From CAZGAH01 sp964523295 (GTDB lineage Bacteria > Desulfobacterota > Desulfovibrionia > Desulfovibrionales > Desulfovibrionaceae): a stretch of DNA of 64,000 bases. Numbering within the stretch: the first letter of the stretch is position 1; every line of letters begins with the position of its first letter. The position numbers and the translations under genes are program-made. Below are positions 19,305 through 29,462 of this stretch, one piece after another. The notes beneath the pieces are model-generated. The model saw only the letters and a program-made list of their open reading frames with translations. It was not told the DNA's origin and did not search any database. The stretch spans positions 1 to 64,000 of the forward strand of contig CAZGAH010000012.1 of NCBI GenBank assembly GCA_964523295.1, in the 5' to 3' direction.

Positions 19305-20105
19305 TCACCATCCCGATTTGATATAAGCATCAGCTACTATTTTTTTTACCTCATCAAGTCGCTGCTTGGCGTACGGCTTGTCGTATGGACCTTCCACCAC
19401 AACAAAAAGATTATTGGCTAAGTTGCCATACTCACTGGAGTTAATTAAGTAGGCGGCGGGCACATCTCTTTGGATGCTAGCCAGTCGCCTTTTGGCTGCT
19501 TCGCGTGAAGATGTGGGAAATGAGGCCATTATTACGAACCATTTGCCCTGCTGGCCTGAGTGCGGAGTATTAACCTCATGTACTTTCGAGTCAGACGGAG
19601 AGGAATCCCTTGCCTGCTGTGGCGTTACAATGCCTACCATCCTGCGATACACTTGCTTGGCCGCGTCGGAAATGCCGAAGAGGTCATCCTTGGCATAAGC
19701 TTCTTCAGCCATTAGTATCCGTCCCTCTGCGACATTGACGAGCCTAGCGTCGATGGAAAGCTCACCCTTGTATTGGGAGACTGAGCCAGTCATCACAGCG
19801 TCAGCTCCCAACAACTGTCCTATCTGCTGCGCAATCGGACCACTGATACCTGCGTCACCGAATTGATTTTCATCTAGAACTTGCTTGATAAGTTGGCGTT
19901 CTACCACTTTGAACTGCCCAGATTTCACAGCTTCGGTTGTGATTTTTTCTGAAACGATACGTCCCTTGTTGCTCGCCTTGGCCTCCTGGTTGATGGCATC
20001 AAATTCAAGGATGGCGATGGTGAGGCGATCGTCCTGAGCCTCACACACATTAGACGTCAACAATAATAGCAGGCTTGTCATGATGATCCGAACGACTCCA
20101 AGCAT
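19305..20105 (-). CDS. FlgO/CsgG-like lipoprotein-type protein with SPOR domain
   Basis: A 266-residue exported protein. After a signal sequence (IIMTSLLLLLTSNVCEAQ) comes an N-terminal domain of the CsgG/FlgO/LpoB type (LTIAILEFDAINQEAKASNK ... VVERQLIKQVLDENQ ... LGADAVMTGSVSQYKGELSI), which assembles periplasmic or outer-membrane structures. A C-terminal SPOR domain follows (about 185-262, GKWFVIMASFPTSSREAAKR). The ATG at 20105 is preferred over 20120 because GGAGAGG lies just upstream. Its DNA is visibly more AT-rich than its neighbours, unlike the high-GC truncated paralogue next to it, which suggests acquisition from elsewhere. Confidence 0.7.
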   Translation of the reverse strand: MLGVVRIIMTSLLLLLTSNVCEAQDDRLTIAILEFDAINQEAKASNKGRIVSEKITTEAVKSGQFKVVERQLIKQVLDENQFGDAGISGPIAQQIGQLLGADAVMTGSVSQYKGELSIDARLVNVAEGRILMAEEAYAKDDLFGISDAAKQVYRRMVGIVTPQQARDSSPSDSKVHEVNTPHSGQQGKWFVIMASFPTSSREAAKRRLASIQRDVPAAYLINSSEYGNLANNLFVVVEGPYDKPYAKQRLDEVKKIVADAYIKSGW

Positions 20106-20156
20106 GGATCCTCTCCTCATTATTAAAAATGCCCATGGTCAACAAAACTCTGATTT

Positions 20157-20456
20157 TTACTGTATCCCCTTTTTGACCAGGGTTGCTAAAGGAGGACTGA
20201 GCTGGCGCTCGACCACGTCGAACATGTCGGACTTGACCGCCGCGGTCGTGATTTTTTCCGAGACGATCCGGCCCTTGTTGCTTGCCCGGGCCTCGTCGTT
20301 CACGGCCTCGAATTCCAGAATGGCGATTTTGCGTCTCGGCGTTTGCTCTGCGGCGTCGGCAAGGTAAGGCGCGAGCGCGCACGACAGGGCGCACAGGAGA
20401 AGCACGGCGAGCGGCGCGAGAGGGGTTGACCGGGTGGCTGGCGACGAGGCTGGCAT
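20157..20456 (-). pseudogene. Truncated paralogue of the FlgO/CsgG-like gene
   Basis: A 99-residue open frame with its own signal peptide (LAVLLLCALSCALAPYLADA), then RKIAILEFEAVNDEARASNK and ITTAAVKSDMFDVVERQL. These match the start of the mature part of the neighbouring gene (ending 20105) almost residue for residue. Similarity stops at VVERQL, after which only SPPLATLVKKGIQ remains. The family needs about 150 more residues, so this is a truncated copy. It is high-GC like the rest of the region. It could be the resident gene whose 3' part was replaced or lost when the AT-rich copy arrived. Confidence 0.65.
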
Positions 20457-20498
20457 GGGTCCGTCGTACGACTGCGAACGGCGCGCGTCAAGCGGGTA

Positions 20499-22280
20499 TC
20501 AGGAGCCGGTGACGCCCTGAAGCCGGGCCAGGTTGCGGAACGCGCCGTCGGGTCTGGCCAGCAGTTCGTCCCAGCTGCCCTGTTCGACGATCCGACCGGC
20601 GTCGAGCACGATGATGCGGTCGGCCATCTGCACGGTCTTGAGCCGGTGGGCGACCATGAGAATCGAATAAGCGCCCTTGACCTTTTCCAGCGCCTTCTGC
20701 ACCTCGCCCTCGGCGTTGCTGTCCAGCGCGCTGGTGGCCTCGTCGAGGATGAGCAGCCAGGGCTCCCGATAGAGCGCGCGCGCCAGGGCCAGGCGCTGGC
20801 GCTGGCCTCCGGAAAGGCGTCCGCCCTTTTCGCCCACGATGGTGTCGTAAGCCTCGGGAAGGGGTTCAATGAACTCCCGGGCCTGGGCCATGGTCGCGGC
20901 CGCCTCGACCCTGGCCTGGTCGGGCTCGGCGTCGCCCCAGGCGATGTTCTGCCGGATACTGGCGTGAAAGATGGGGCTCTCCTGCAGCACCAGCCCGATA
21001 CGACTCCGCCAGCGCTCGATATCCAGCTCATCGAGCGCAATGCCGTCCAGGACGAGGCTGCCGGAGGTGGGCGGCATCAACCCCAGGGCCAGGTCGATGA
21101 GGGTGCTCTTGCCGCTTCCGGAGGCGCCGACCACGGCCACGCACTGCCCCTGCGGCAACGCGAAGCTGACATCCTCGAGCGCTGGGCGCGCTGCCCCCGG
21201 ATAGGCATAGCCTGCGCCCCGAAATTCCAGCGTGCGCGCATAGGTGGGATCACGCCGGCCGAATACGTGCGTCGGGTGCGCCATGGCCTGGTCGTAGCGC
21301 TCCTTCCAGGTCCAGTAGAACGGCAGACCCAGCCGGCACTGGAAGAAGGACTCCTGCGCCGTGATCAGCCGTGGCGCCAGACGGTAGAAAATCGCCAGAA
21401 AAACAAGCGCCTTGGCGACGGATTCCTGCTGCATGTAGAGCATGATGAACAGAAACGCCGTGATAAAGACGATGCTTCCGCTCTGCAGGATAAAACGGAT
21501 GACCTCGCCGACAACCTCGCTCCGGAAATAGGTCTTCGCGTATTGCCCGTAAATCTGCCGGGCCTCGGCCCGCGCGAGTCCGGTCTGACCCGTGGCCCGG
21601 TAGAACTTGAGGTTATCGAAGACAGCGCTCACGCACTCGCCGATCGTGGAGAGCAACGTCGAGAGTTTGTCCGTATGCTTGTAGCCCCGGCGGGTTATGA
21701 GCCGGTAAATGATGACGCCGACCAGGCCGAAGAGCAGCGTATAGCAGGTCATAGACGCGGCCACGAAAAAGGCGGCGCCGAGAAATACGAACGCGATGAC
21801 CGCCAGACCTATGGCCCGGAGGAAATAATAACTGCCAATGGCGATCTGGAAGCCTTCCATGACCATGGACTTGCTGATGTCGCCGCCCTTGAGCGAGAGA
21901 AAATGCGCCCATTCCATCTGCAGGAGGGCATCGCTCATGCGGGTGCGGAAACTCTGCTCCAGCCGGGAGCGCAGGCGGATGCGCAGGGCCTCCGAGGCGA
22001 AGGTCAGGCCGGCCGTGGCCAGCCCCAGGAGGCAGAACGCGACCAGGCCGGCCAGGAACATTCCCTGGCCGTCGAGCCCGGACCAGGCAGCGAAGCGGCG
22101 CAGATATTCCCCGCCTTGATTATCGTAGCCAAAGGAGGACATGTTCAGCTGAAGAATGGGGATGAGCGTCAGCAGGGCCGTGCCCTCAAAAATACCGGAA
22201 AGCACGACGGCACCCGTGCAGATCAGGCCCTCGCGACGGAATCCAACCAGAACCTCATAATACGTCCGCAGCAGATTCAT
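20499..22280 (-). CDS. ABC transporter, fused permease and ATPase (exporter type)
   Basis: A 593-residue half-transporter of the MsbA/type I exporter class. The N-terminal half (about 1-320) has several hydrophobic helices (GLICTGAVVLSGIFEGTALL, FVFLGAAFFVAASMTCYTLL). The C-terminal ATPase has Walker A GASGSGKST, the signature LSGGQRQRLAL, Walker B LLILDEATSALD and the H-loop VAHR. The start is the ATG at 22280, which overlaps the stop of the glycosyltransferase gene. Position in an asnB-glycosyltransferase operon suggests export of a lipid-linked or surface glycan, which is inference. Confidence 0.85.
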   Translation of the reverse strand: MNLLRTYYEVLVGFRREGLICTGAVVLSGIFEGTALLTLIPILQLNMSSFGYDNQGGEYLRRFAAWSGLDGQGMFLAGLVAFCLLGLATAGLTFASEALRIRLRSRLEQSFRTRMSDALLQMEWAHFLSLKGGDISKSMVMEGFQIAIGSYYFLRAIGLAVIAFVFLGAAFFVAASMTCYTLLFGLVGVIIYRLITRRGYKHTDKLSTLLSTIGECVSAVFDNLKFYRATGQTGLARAEARQIYGQYAKTYFRSEVVGEVIRFILQSGSIVFITAFLFIMLYMQQESVAKALVFLAIFYRLAPRLITAQESFFQCRLGLPFYWTWKERYDQAMAHPTHVFGRRDPTYARTLEFRGAGYAYPGAARPALEDVSFALPQGQCVAVVGASGSGKSTLIDLALGLMPPTSGSLVLDGIALDELDIERWRSRIGLVLQESPIFHASIRQNIAWGDAEPDQARVEAAATMAQAREFIEPLPEAYDTIVGEKGGRLSGGQRQRLALARALYREPWLLILDEATSALDSNAEGEVQKALEKVKGAYSILMVAHRLKTVQMADRIIVLDAGRIVEQGSWDELLARPDGAFRNLARLQGVTGS

Positions 22281-23395
22281 GCCGCCGCCTTCGGGAGCAC
22301 GTCCGCGATGCAGCCGGCCCACTGTCCCATGACTGTTTCCACGCTGAAGCGCCCGACCGCCTCGCGGGCGCGCTCCCCCAGCCGCGCGCGCTCCTCCGGA
22401 CTGCGCAAAAGCGAGCGCAGGACCTCGGTCATGGCCTCGACATCCTCCGCGGGTACGAGCAGACCGTCCTGGCCGTGGCGGATGATGGTACCCGGGCCGG
22501 ACGGACAGTCGAAGCTGACGCAGGCCAGACCGCAGGCCATGGCCTCGGTCAGGGCGTTGGGGAAGCCCTCGAAACGGGAGGAGAGCACAAACACGTCCGC
22601 GTGCCGGAACGGTCCGTAGGGATCAGGCACGCTCCCAGGCAGGTAGACCCGGTCGCGGATGCCCAACCGTCCGGCCAGGGAGCGAAGCTCGCACTCCATA
22701 GGCCCCTCGCCCAGGATGGTCAGCGCCCATTCCGGGAATTCCGCCGCCAGCGGGGCAAAGGCGCGCAGCAGCAGGTCGAAGCCCTTCTGACTCACCAGAC
22801 GGCCCATGGCGACGATGTTCTGCGCGTGGTACCAGGCCGGGACATCATATTTTCTGGTCGGCGGCGCGGGCACGGGATTGGGAATGGCCCGGACCTTCCA
22901 GCGCGGACGAAAGGCCTGTGCCCAGGGCAGGGTCTCCCTGGCCACGAGCACCACCTGCGCCGCGCGCGGATAGAACAACCGGCGCAGCAGATTCCAGCGC
23001 CAGCCCAGCGGATAGTGTCGGGGATCGATGCGCTCGGAGACGATCGCCGGGATCCGGCTCCAGCCAAGCGCCGAGAGGACGCGGATGTTCGTCGTATCGC
23101 AGAAGCTGATCACCAGGTCCGGTCGCGTGTCCAGGATCGCGCGCCGCAACGCCCGACGCCGGCGCCATTGGCCCGGCAGGTCGCTCCAACGGCAGTCGGC
23201 GTAGGCCGTACGCCCGGCGCGCACGCGCTCCACGCCCGGCGGCACGGTGTAGAAATCCGGCGTATCAGGGTCGAGCGTAAGCACCGTCACCGTCGCGCCC
23301 CTTTCCGCCAGCCAGGCCGACAGAAACAGCAGCTGCCGTTCCGCTCCGCCCGCTCCCAGGCTGGAGCTTACGGTGGTTATTCGCAAGCTTTGCAT
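22277..23395 (-). CDS. Glycosyltransferase family 4
   Basis: A 372-residue GT-B enzyme. It opens with SLGAGGAERQLLFLSAWLAE, the acceptor-side signature of GT4 enzymes, and has the nucleotide-sugar-binding region IVAMGRLVSQKGFDLLLRAF ... LTILGEGPM and the EX7E-type motif SSRFEGFPNALTEAMACGL. Such enzymes add a sugar from NDP-sugar in polysaccharide or glycolipid synthesis. It lies 121 nt downstream of asnB and overlaps the ABC exporter gene by 4 nt. Confidence 0.87.
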   Translation of the reverse strand: MQSLRITTVSSSLGAGGAERQLLFLSAWLAERGATVTVLTLDPDTPDFYTVPPGVERVRAGRTAYADCRWSDLPGQWRRRRALRRAILDTRPDLVISFCDTTNIRVLSALGWSRIPAIVSERIDPRHYPLGWRWNLLRRLFYPRAAQVVLVARETLPWAQAFRPRWKVRAIPNPVPAPPTRKYDVPAWYHAQNIVAMGRLVSQKGFDLLLRAFAPLAAEFPEWALTILGEGPMECELRSLAGRLGIRDRVYLPGSVPDPYGPFRHADVFVLSSRFEGFPNALTEAMACGLACVSFDCPSGPGTIIRHGQDGLLVPAEDVEAMTEVLRSLLRSPEERARLGERAREAVGRFSVETVMGQWAGCIADVLPKAAA

Positions 23396-23516
23396 ACCCT
23401 ACGCTCTTGCCAGGCTCGGAAGCACGGCGAGGTCATTGTCACGCGTGATGTATCCCCGCAGCCAGCGCAAAAGCCCCGGGCGGCAGCGGGCCTCCTGTCC
23501 GGAAGACGACCTGACG

Positions 23517-25417
23517 TCATGGGGCGACTCCGTAGTGCTCGAGCCAAGCCTGGAGCATCAGCAGCGTCCACATCTGGCAATCGTCGTCGGAGTGACCGTC
23601 GCGAAGTGTTTTCCAATAGGCGGTNNNNNNNNNNAGGCGGTTGCGCGGCCCACGTCAAGCAGGCCCTGTCGCCGCAGACGGCCCGGGTCCATAAGCTGCT
23701 CGGCCCAGTCCCGCAGCGGCCCGCGCACCCATTCGCCGACCGGGCAGCCGAAGCCCATCTTCGGGCGGTCCACGATCTCCCGCGGAACCCGCTCGTAGAG
23801 CAGCCGCCGCAGCGGCTTCTTGGTCGTTTGGGTGTCGATCTTGAACGCCTCGGGCAGGGTCCAGGCAAATTCCACGATGCGGTGGTCGAGCAGCGGCACC
23901 CGGGTTTCCAGGCTGGCCGACATGGCCGCGCGGTCCACTTTGACCAGGATGTCGCCGGGCAGATACTCGAGCGTATCCGAGGCCATGCCGTAATGAAACG
24001 GCGTCTCCGAGGCGAAGCGCTTGGGCCGGTCGTTCAGCAGCGGCGGCTGATCCAGGATCGAGCGCGGGTCCCACCACTTGGACTGCCGCTTCTGATAGAG
24101 CGTCAGGAGGTCGCGGCAAGACCGCCAGTCGGCCCGGACCTCGAACTTGCGCGCCAGGCGCGGCAGCTGCACCCCGAAGGCCAGCTTCTCGGCCAGCCGG
24201 AAACAGGCGGCGGCGACCGTGCGCAGCGGGCCGGCCTGCTGCACCTTTTCCCAGACCTTCAGCAGCGAATGGTAGCGCCCGTACCCGCCGAACAGCTCGT
24301 CGCCGGCGTCTCCGGACAACGAGACCGTGACGTGCTCGCGCGCCAGGCGGCTGATGAGGATGGTCGGAATCATGCTCGGGTCGCCGAACGGCTCGTCGTA
24401 GATCCAGGGCAACTCCGGCACCAGGTCCATGGCCTGCTGCCAGGTGACCGTGCGCGCAATGTGCCGCGTGCCCAGATGCCGGGCCACGGCCTCGGCGTGC
24501 GCGGACTCGTCGTAGCCGTCCTCCTCGAAGCCGATGGTGAAAGTCAGGATGTTCTCGGCGGACAGCTGCTGCATGAAGGCCACCGTGGTCGACGAATCGA
24601 TCCCGCCCGAGAGAAAGGCGCCGACGGGTACGTCGGCCACGCGCTGCAGGGCGATGGTCTGCCCGAGCAACTCGTCCAGCCGCTCTGCCGCCTCGTCCTC
24701 GCTCCCGCGGAAGGGCGTTTCAACGCCGCGCCGCACCACCTCGTAAAAGTCCCAATAGGGCTTGAGCCGCTCGTTGCCGTCCGGGAGCAGCTCCGCCCAA
24801 TGCCCGGGCAGCAGCTTTTTGATGCCGTCGTAGATGGAAAAACCGTCCGGAACGTACGTATAGCGCAGGTACAGGGCCACGGCCGTACGATCGAGTTCGA
24901 GGCTGGCGCCCGGTATGGCCCGCAGGGCCTTAAGTTCGCTGGCGACCAGCCAGTTGCCGCGGCGATAGCCGTAGTAGAGTGGCTTTTCGCCCAGACGGTC
25001 GCGCGCGATGAACAGCCGCTGCGCACGCATGTCCCAGAGCGCAAGGGCGAACATGCCGACGCAGCGTTGCAGCGCGGCCTCCAGCCCCCAGGCGCAGACG
25101 GCCTCGAGCAGTATCTCCGTGTCGGAGCGGCCGCGAAAGGCGACGCCTCGGGCTTCCAGCGCCGCGCGCAAGTCCTGAAAATTGTATATTTCACCATTGA
25201 ACACAATGGCATAGCGCCCGTCGTGCGAAAACATAGGCTGATGCCCGGCCGGCGAAAGGTCCAGGATCGACAGCCGGCGATGCCCCAGGGCCAACGCCCC
25301 GGCCGGATCAAGCCAGACGCCGCTGTCGTCGGGCCCGCGATGCCGCAGGGCAGCGGTCGCGCCGGCGATGTTCTCCGGCGTGGCCAGGGGTCCCTGAATC
25401 GCCACTATGCCGCACAT
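23517..25417 (-). CDS. asnB: Asparagine synthase (glutamine-hydrolysing), interrupted by an artefactual gap
   Basis: Class II glutamine amidotransferase plus synthetase. The start at 25417 gives MCGIVAIQG so that Cys2 becomes the N-terminal nucleophile; AGGAG precedes it by 7 nt. The synthase domain shows GAFLSGGIDSS (PP-loop) and SGDAGDELFGGYGRYH. Ten Ns (23625-23634) sit near the 3' end, flanked on both sides by aggcggt. Merging that 7-bp overlap gives a continuous 627-residue protein ending YWKTLRDGHSDDDCQMWTLL and a short tail to the stop at 23517, the expected C-terminus of this family; as written, the frame is lost after the gap. Homologues in glycan operons may amidate sugars or supply nitrogen. 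First gene of asnB-GT4-ABC. Confidence 0.9.
23625..23634. other. Assembly gap (10 N) in asnB, flanks overlap
   Basis: The 7 bases before the gap (23618-23624) and the 7 after it (23635-23641) are identical. Removing the Ns and one copy restores the asnB frame. Confidence 0.9.
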
Positions 25418-25772
25418 GAGCAAACTCCTGGGCGAAGTCCGGGCCCCAACCCCCCGAACCGCCGCCAGCCTTGACGCGCGTAAAGACCAGAAGCGATCAC
25501 AGCGCCGCCTTCACGCGTCGCACCGCACCGCCGCGGCCTGATCGGGGAAGATTGTCGAAGGGTGGCAATGGCATCGGTACGCGCTGTCTGCTGAGGGAAA
25601 TTTCGTAGCTGCTCGGGAGGCTGGCTGTCAAACGGTTTTTCCCGAGCAAAGGCGCGCTCAGTGACCGAGACGCCGCCTTCGGAGGTCACCTCGTCGCCGC
25701 AGATGGCCGTATTGTCTACGATCAACGAGGTGGGGGCCTCGGTGAAGGCGACCTGGAGTCGGGTTCGAAGGG
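25418..25772. other. Spacer with a coding-like fragment cut by the insertion sequence
   Basis: On the minus strand, from the left end of the IS (25772) to about 25630, the DNA translates as a protein-like stretch (LQVAFTEAPTSLIVDNTAIC, then GDEVTSEGGVSVTERAF) with no stop. It runs straight into the IS edge. It may be the remainder of a gene disrupted by the element. I do not recognise it, and no matching part is visible beyond the right end of the IS. The rest of the spacer should hold the asnB promoter. Confidence 0.35.
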
Positions 25773-25787
25773 CTAGACCGAAGTTTT
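25773..25787. repeat. Left terminal inverted repeat of the IS
   Basis: ctagaccgaagtttt, the inverse of 27726-27740 with one mismatch. Confidence 0.65.
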
Positions 25788-25846
25788 TTGTTATTTTGAC
25801 GATATTATCCTGAATTTATTATTTTTTTGAAGAGAGTCTCGTTGCG

Positions 25847-27589
25847 CTACTGGGTACAGTCCAGCTTTGTCCCCAGCAGGTCGAGAATTGTTTGCTGAAG
25901 CGTCGTTGGTCGGGTAACTTTGTAAAAGGGCATCGCTCCTTCCAAGCGAGGTTGGATGGTATTTTTAACGATCGTTGATAAATAGCGCATGGCCTCCTTG
26001 TAACTTAGCACCGGAAGGCCGTGGTTTGTACATTTTTGCTGTGCCTTTTGATTCGCTGAAGAAGAACTCACGGCTGGAGCGACAATTGACTCTCGAAGTT
26101 TTTCAGCTTCATCCCTCTCATGATCTTCAAATAGTACTGACTCAAGTTTTTTCTTGATATGCCACTCTACATAATAGGCAAGCATGTAAATAAAAATATG
26201 TGATTTGACTCGGTCTTCGAGGCGATGGTAGATTGGGCGCACCTCCAAATCGACCGTCTTGATACAACGAAAAGCGCGCTCAACGGAGGCCAGATTTTTG
26301 TACGACTTTACTGCTTCATGTTTATTCATAAACTCTGGGGAAACATTGGTGCGAATAACACATATTCCATCCAGTGAAGATTCCTGTGCTATCTGCGCTT
26401 CATTCTGAGTATACAAAAAGTTGTTCTCCCTAATGTCCAATGTGAAGTGCTTCTCCATCTTGTACTTTAATATTACTTTTCCAACACGAAGAGCTATCTT
26501 GTCCTTGCCTTTCAAAGGACGTTTTTCTCTGTTCACCGCGTTGACAATTTTTTCGAGTTCCTTTTCTGTCGCGTCAAGAAGTTCTTTCCGTTTTCTTGCA
26601 CGTTCGGCCGCAAGAAGCGGATTGCGACATACAACCAAGCGCTCGCCTGGAAAATCTGGATCGCTGATCTCGGCAATATCTTTTTCGTCAAACAAGGAAA
26701 GTTGAAATGATTTGTCCGCTATTAGCGTCTTTATTTGCGCATTTCTCAATGCAGTGATCCACTCAAAGCCTTTGTTCGGACGCAAGTCTTCTTGAATGCG
26801 CGCATTTGTTAGCATGCCTCGATCACCAACCAGAATGACCCTACTCAGCTTAAAGCGATCTCGAATCTTCTCTATTTGGCTTGATACAGTTTTCGGGTCT
26901 GCCGTGTTGTCTGCGAACACATCGACTGCAACAGGACATCCTAAAGAGTCTGTTAACAATCCAATTACAATTTGAGGAGTCTCCTATTTGCCGTAACGCG
27001 AGTAACCAATCTTTGTGAGCGGGCACGAATGCCCTTCAAAATATGTTGACGTAAGATCGTAGAGCACCAAAGCGCCATCGTGCAGGTGACGTTTTGCAAG
27101 AGCTGTCTCGATATGTGGTTGACGCTCCAAGAGCCAATCCATAGCTCCATAAAGTTCTGCATCGGTAACTGATTCAATTTCCAGAACATCAGCAAGCGTC
27201 GTCGATGCAGTTTCGGCCCGAAGAGCGCGGGCTGTGGCGATTTTTGACTGAGGATTGATGATCCGCGAGACAATCATTGCCAACGCCAGGCTTTTTTCAC
27301 GGCAGTTTCTGGATAGCAGTAAGCGATCAAGCTTTAGGGACTTTATTTCTCCAATGATTGCAGCAATGTGCCCGTGCGGAAGACTTCGAAGGATTTCATA
27401 ATCATTAGCCCCCTCAGCCTCGGCCACCTTGGCGCCCTTAAGTAGGGCTCGAAACCTGACAACGAGTTCGGGGTCCCAGTTGGTGAGGTTCGCTATGGTT
27501 CGCTTTTTGACCTTTCCCTTTTCTCGATACACCTCGCGCAGCAGCGTGCAAGGGGGCGAATTCCTGTTTGGGACTGTTTCGATATACAT
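25847..27589 (-). pseudogene. IS1634-family transposase with one in-frame stop
   Basis: A transposase of about 580 codons that starts MYIETVPNRNSPPCTLLREV and KVKKRTIANLTNWDP, typical of the IS1634 (IS4-like DDE) group. It contains LYDLTSTYFEGH in the first half and VILVGDRGMLTNARI and VERAFRCIKTVDLEVRPIYH in the second. Both halves are in the same frame, separated only by a TAG at 26984-26986 (RYGK-stop-ETPQIVIGLLTDSLG). One base change from AAG would explain it, with no frameshift or deletion. The copy is probably inactive unless the amber codon is read through. Confidence 0.85.
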
Positions 27590-27725
27590 GGGAATAAATA
27601 ACCGAACAAGTCAGTAATATCAATGACAATGTTTAAATTTACATGGGTACATTTTTACATGGCAATATTCAAATGCTGCAAAAAATATTTAAATGGTTAG
27701 AAGCGAAAAATGGGCGGAGAGCGCT

Positions 27726-27740
27726 AAAACTTCGGTTTAG
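27726..27740. repeat. Right terminal inverted repeat of the IS
   Basis: aaaacttcggtttag, the inverse of 25773-25787 with one mismatch. A weaker look-alike (aaaacgtcggttt) follows at 27775-27787. Confidence 0.65.
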
Positions 27741-27829
27741 ACAAATAAACACAGGCCAATGTCACAAAAATCCCAAAACGTCGGTTTCTTCATTTTTGGC
27801 AGTTGATGAAAACCGTAGCAGGCGGGAAG

Positions 27830-27863
27830 GCGTCCTGCCCGACATGCCCGCCGGGCAGGACGC
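27830..27863 (-). terminator. Terminator-like hairpin after ilvC
   Basis: A perfect 12-bp stem (27830-27841 with 27852-27863) and 10-nt loop begin 8 nt after the ilvC stop codon. The T-run is poor. Confidence 0.6.
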
Positions 27864-27871
27864 GGAAGCGG

Positions 27872-28861
<990 letters not shown>

Positions 28862-28893
28862 CGAATGCTCCTTACTGTATAAGAGTACACGTC

Positions 28894-28933
28894 AAAAAAA
28901 AGTCCTCCGCATCCGGGGATGCGCGCTCAGGAC
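28894..28933 (-). terminator. Hairpin plus T8 between ilvN and ilvC
   Basis: Read on the minus strand: a gtcc...ggac outer stem, a perfect cgcatc/gatgcg inner stem with a 4-nt loop, then eight Ts (28894-28901). This is a canonical intrinsic terminator placed inside the ilv gene cluster, about 32 nt before ilvC. Confidence 0.75.
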
Positions 28934-28962
28934 GCAGCACGGCGCGTCGCCGCGGTTACCGG

Positions 28963-29451
28963 CTAGCCCGTCAGCTGCATCGTACGCTTGAGCGCGACGG
29001 TGCCCGTGCGGGCGATTTCCTTGATGCCGTAGCGCTGCAACAGGCTGATCAAGGCTGAGAGCTTGCCGTGATCCCCGGTGACTTCCACCGTGAGATCGGC
29101 AGGCGAGACATCCACGACCTTGCAGCGGAAGATGTCCACGATACGCAGAATATCGGCGCGTCGGGTGTCGTCCGCGTTGACCTTGACCAGCATCATCTCG
29201 CGCTCGACAGCCTGCATTTCGGTCAGGTCCACGACCTTGATGACCGTTACCAGCTTGCGCAGCTGTTTGACGATCTGCTCGATGATCTGATCGTCGCCCA
29301 GCGTGGTGATGGTCATGATGGACACGCCGTCTTCGAGCGTCGGCCCGACATTGAGGGTTTCGATATTGAATCCTCTTCCGCTGAACAGTCCGGAAATGCG
29401 CGAGAGGACGCCCGGTTCGTTTTCCACCAGAACGGAAAGCACGTGTCGCAT
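28963..29451 (-). CDS. ilvN: Acetolactate synthase small (regulatory) subunit
   Basis: A 162-residue regulatory subunit of acetohydroxyacid synthase. The N-terminal ACT domain (LSVLVENEPGVLSRISGLFS GRGFNIETLNVGPT in two parts) binds the feedback inhibitor, usually valine. The C-terminal half (about 80-162) has VKVNADDTRRADILRIVDIF. The start follows GGAGG, and the ilvB stop lies 11 nt upstream, so the two subunits are co-translated. Its length is that of the IlvH/IlvN long form. Confidence 0.95.
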   Translation of the reverse strand: MRHVLSVLVENEPGVLSRISGLFSGRGFNIETLNVGPTLEDGVSIMTITTLGDDQIIEQIVKQLRKLVTVIKVVDLTEMQAVEREMMLVKVNADDTRRADILRIVDIFRCKVVDVSPADLTVEVTGDHGKLSALISLLQRYGIKEIARTGTVALKRTMQLTG

Positions 29452-29462
29452 AGGGCTCCTCC

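Larger units (their letters stand above)
25773..27740 (-). mobile_element. IS1634-type insertion sequence
   Basis: An element of about 1.97 kb inferred from imperfect terminal inverted repeats (14 of 15 bases matching: ctagaccgaagtttt at 25773-25787 and aaaacttcggtttag at 27726-27740) around an IS1634-family transposase. The element is distinctly AT-richer than the chromosome around it, which points to recent arrival. I see no clear target-site duplication. It lies between the asnB and ilvC transcription units. Confidence 0.7.

Noticed and set aside
20646..22619. A 657-codon frame antisense to the ABC transporter
   Set aside because: It lies opposite a gene with complete Walker and signature motifs; long antisense frames are expected in GC-rich DNA.
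22475..25474. A 999-codon frame antisense to asnB and the glycosyltransferase
   Set aside because: It is a shadow of two well-supported genes and crosses the N-gap.
26960..26986. A frameshift splitting the IS transposase
   Set aside because: The two parts are a multiple of three apart and read in the same frame; only a TAG codon separates them.
27775..27787. Alternative right end of the IS (aaaacgtcggttt)
   Set aside because: It matches the left inverted repeat less well than 27726-27740 (14 of 15).
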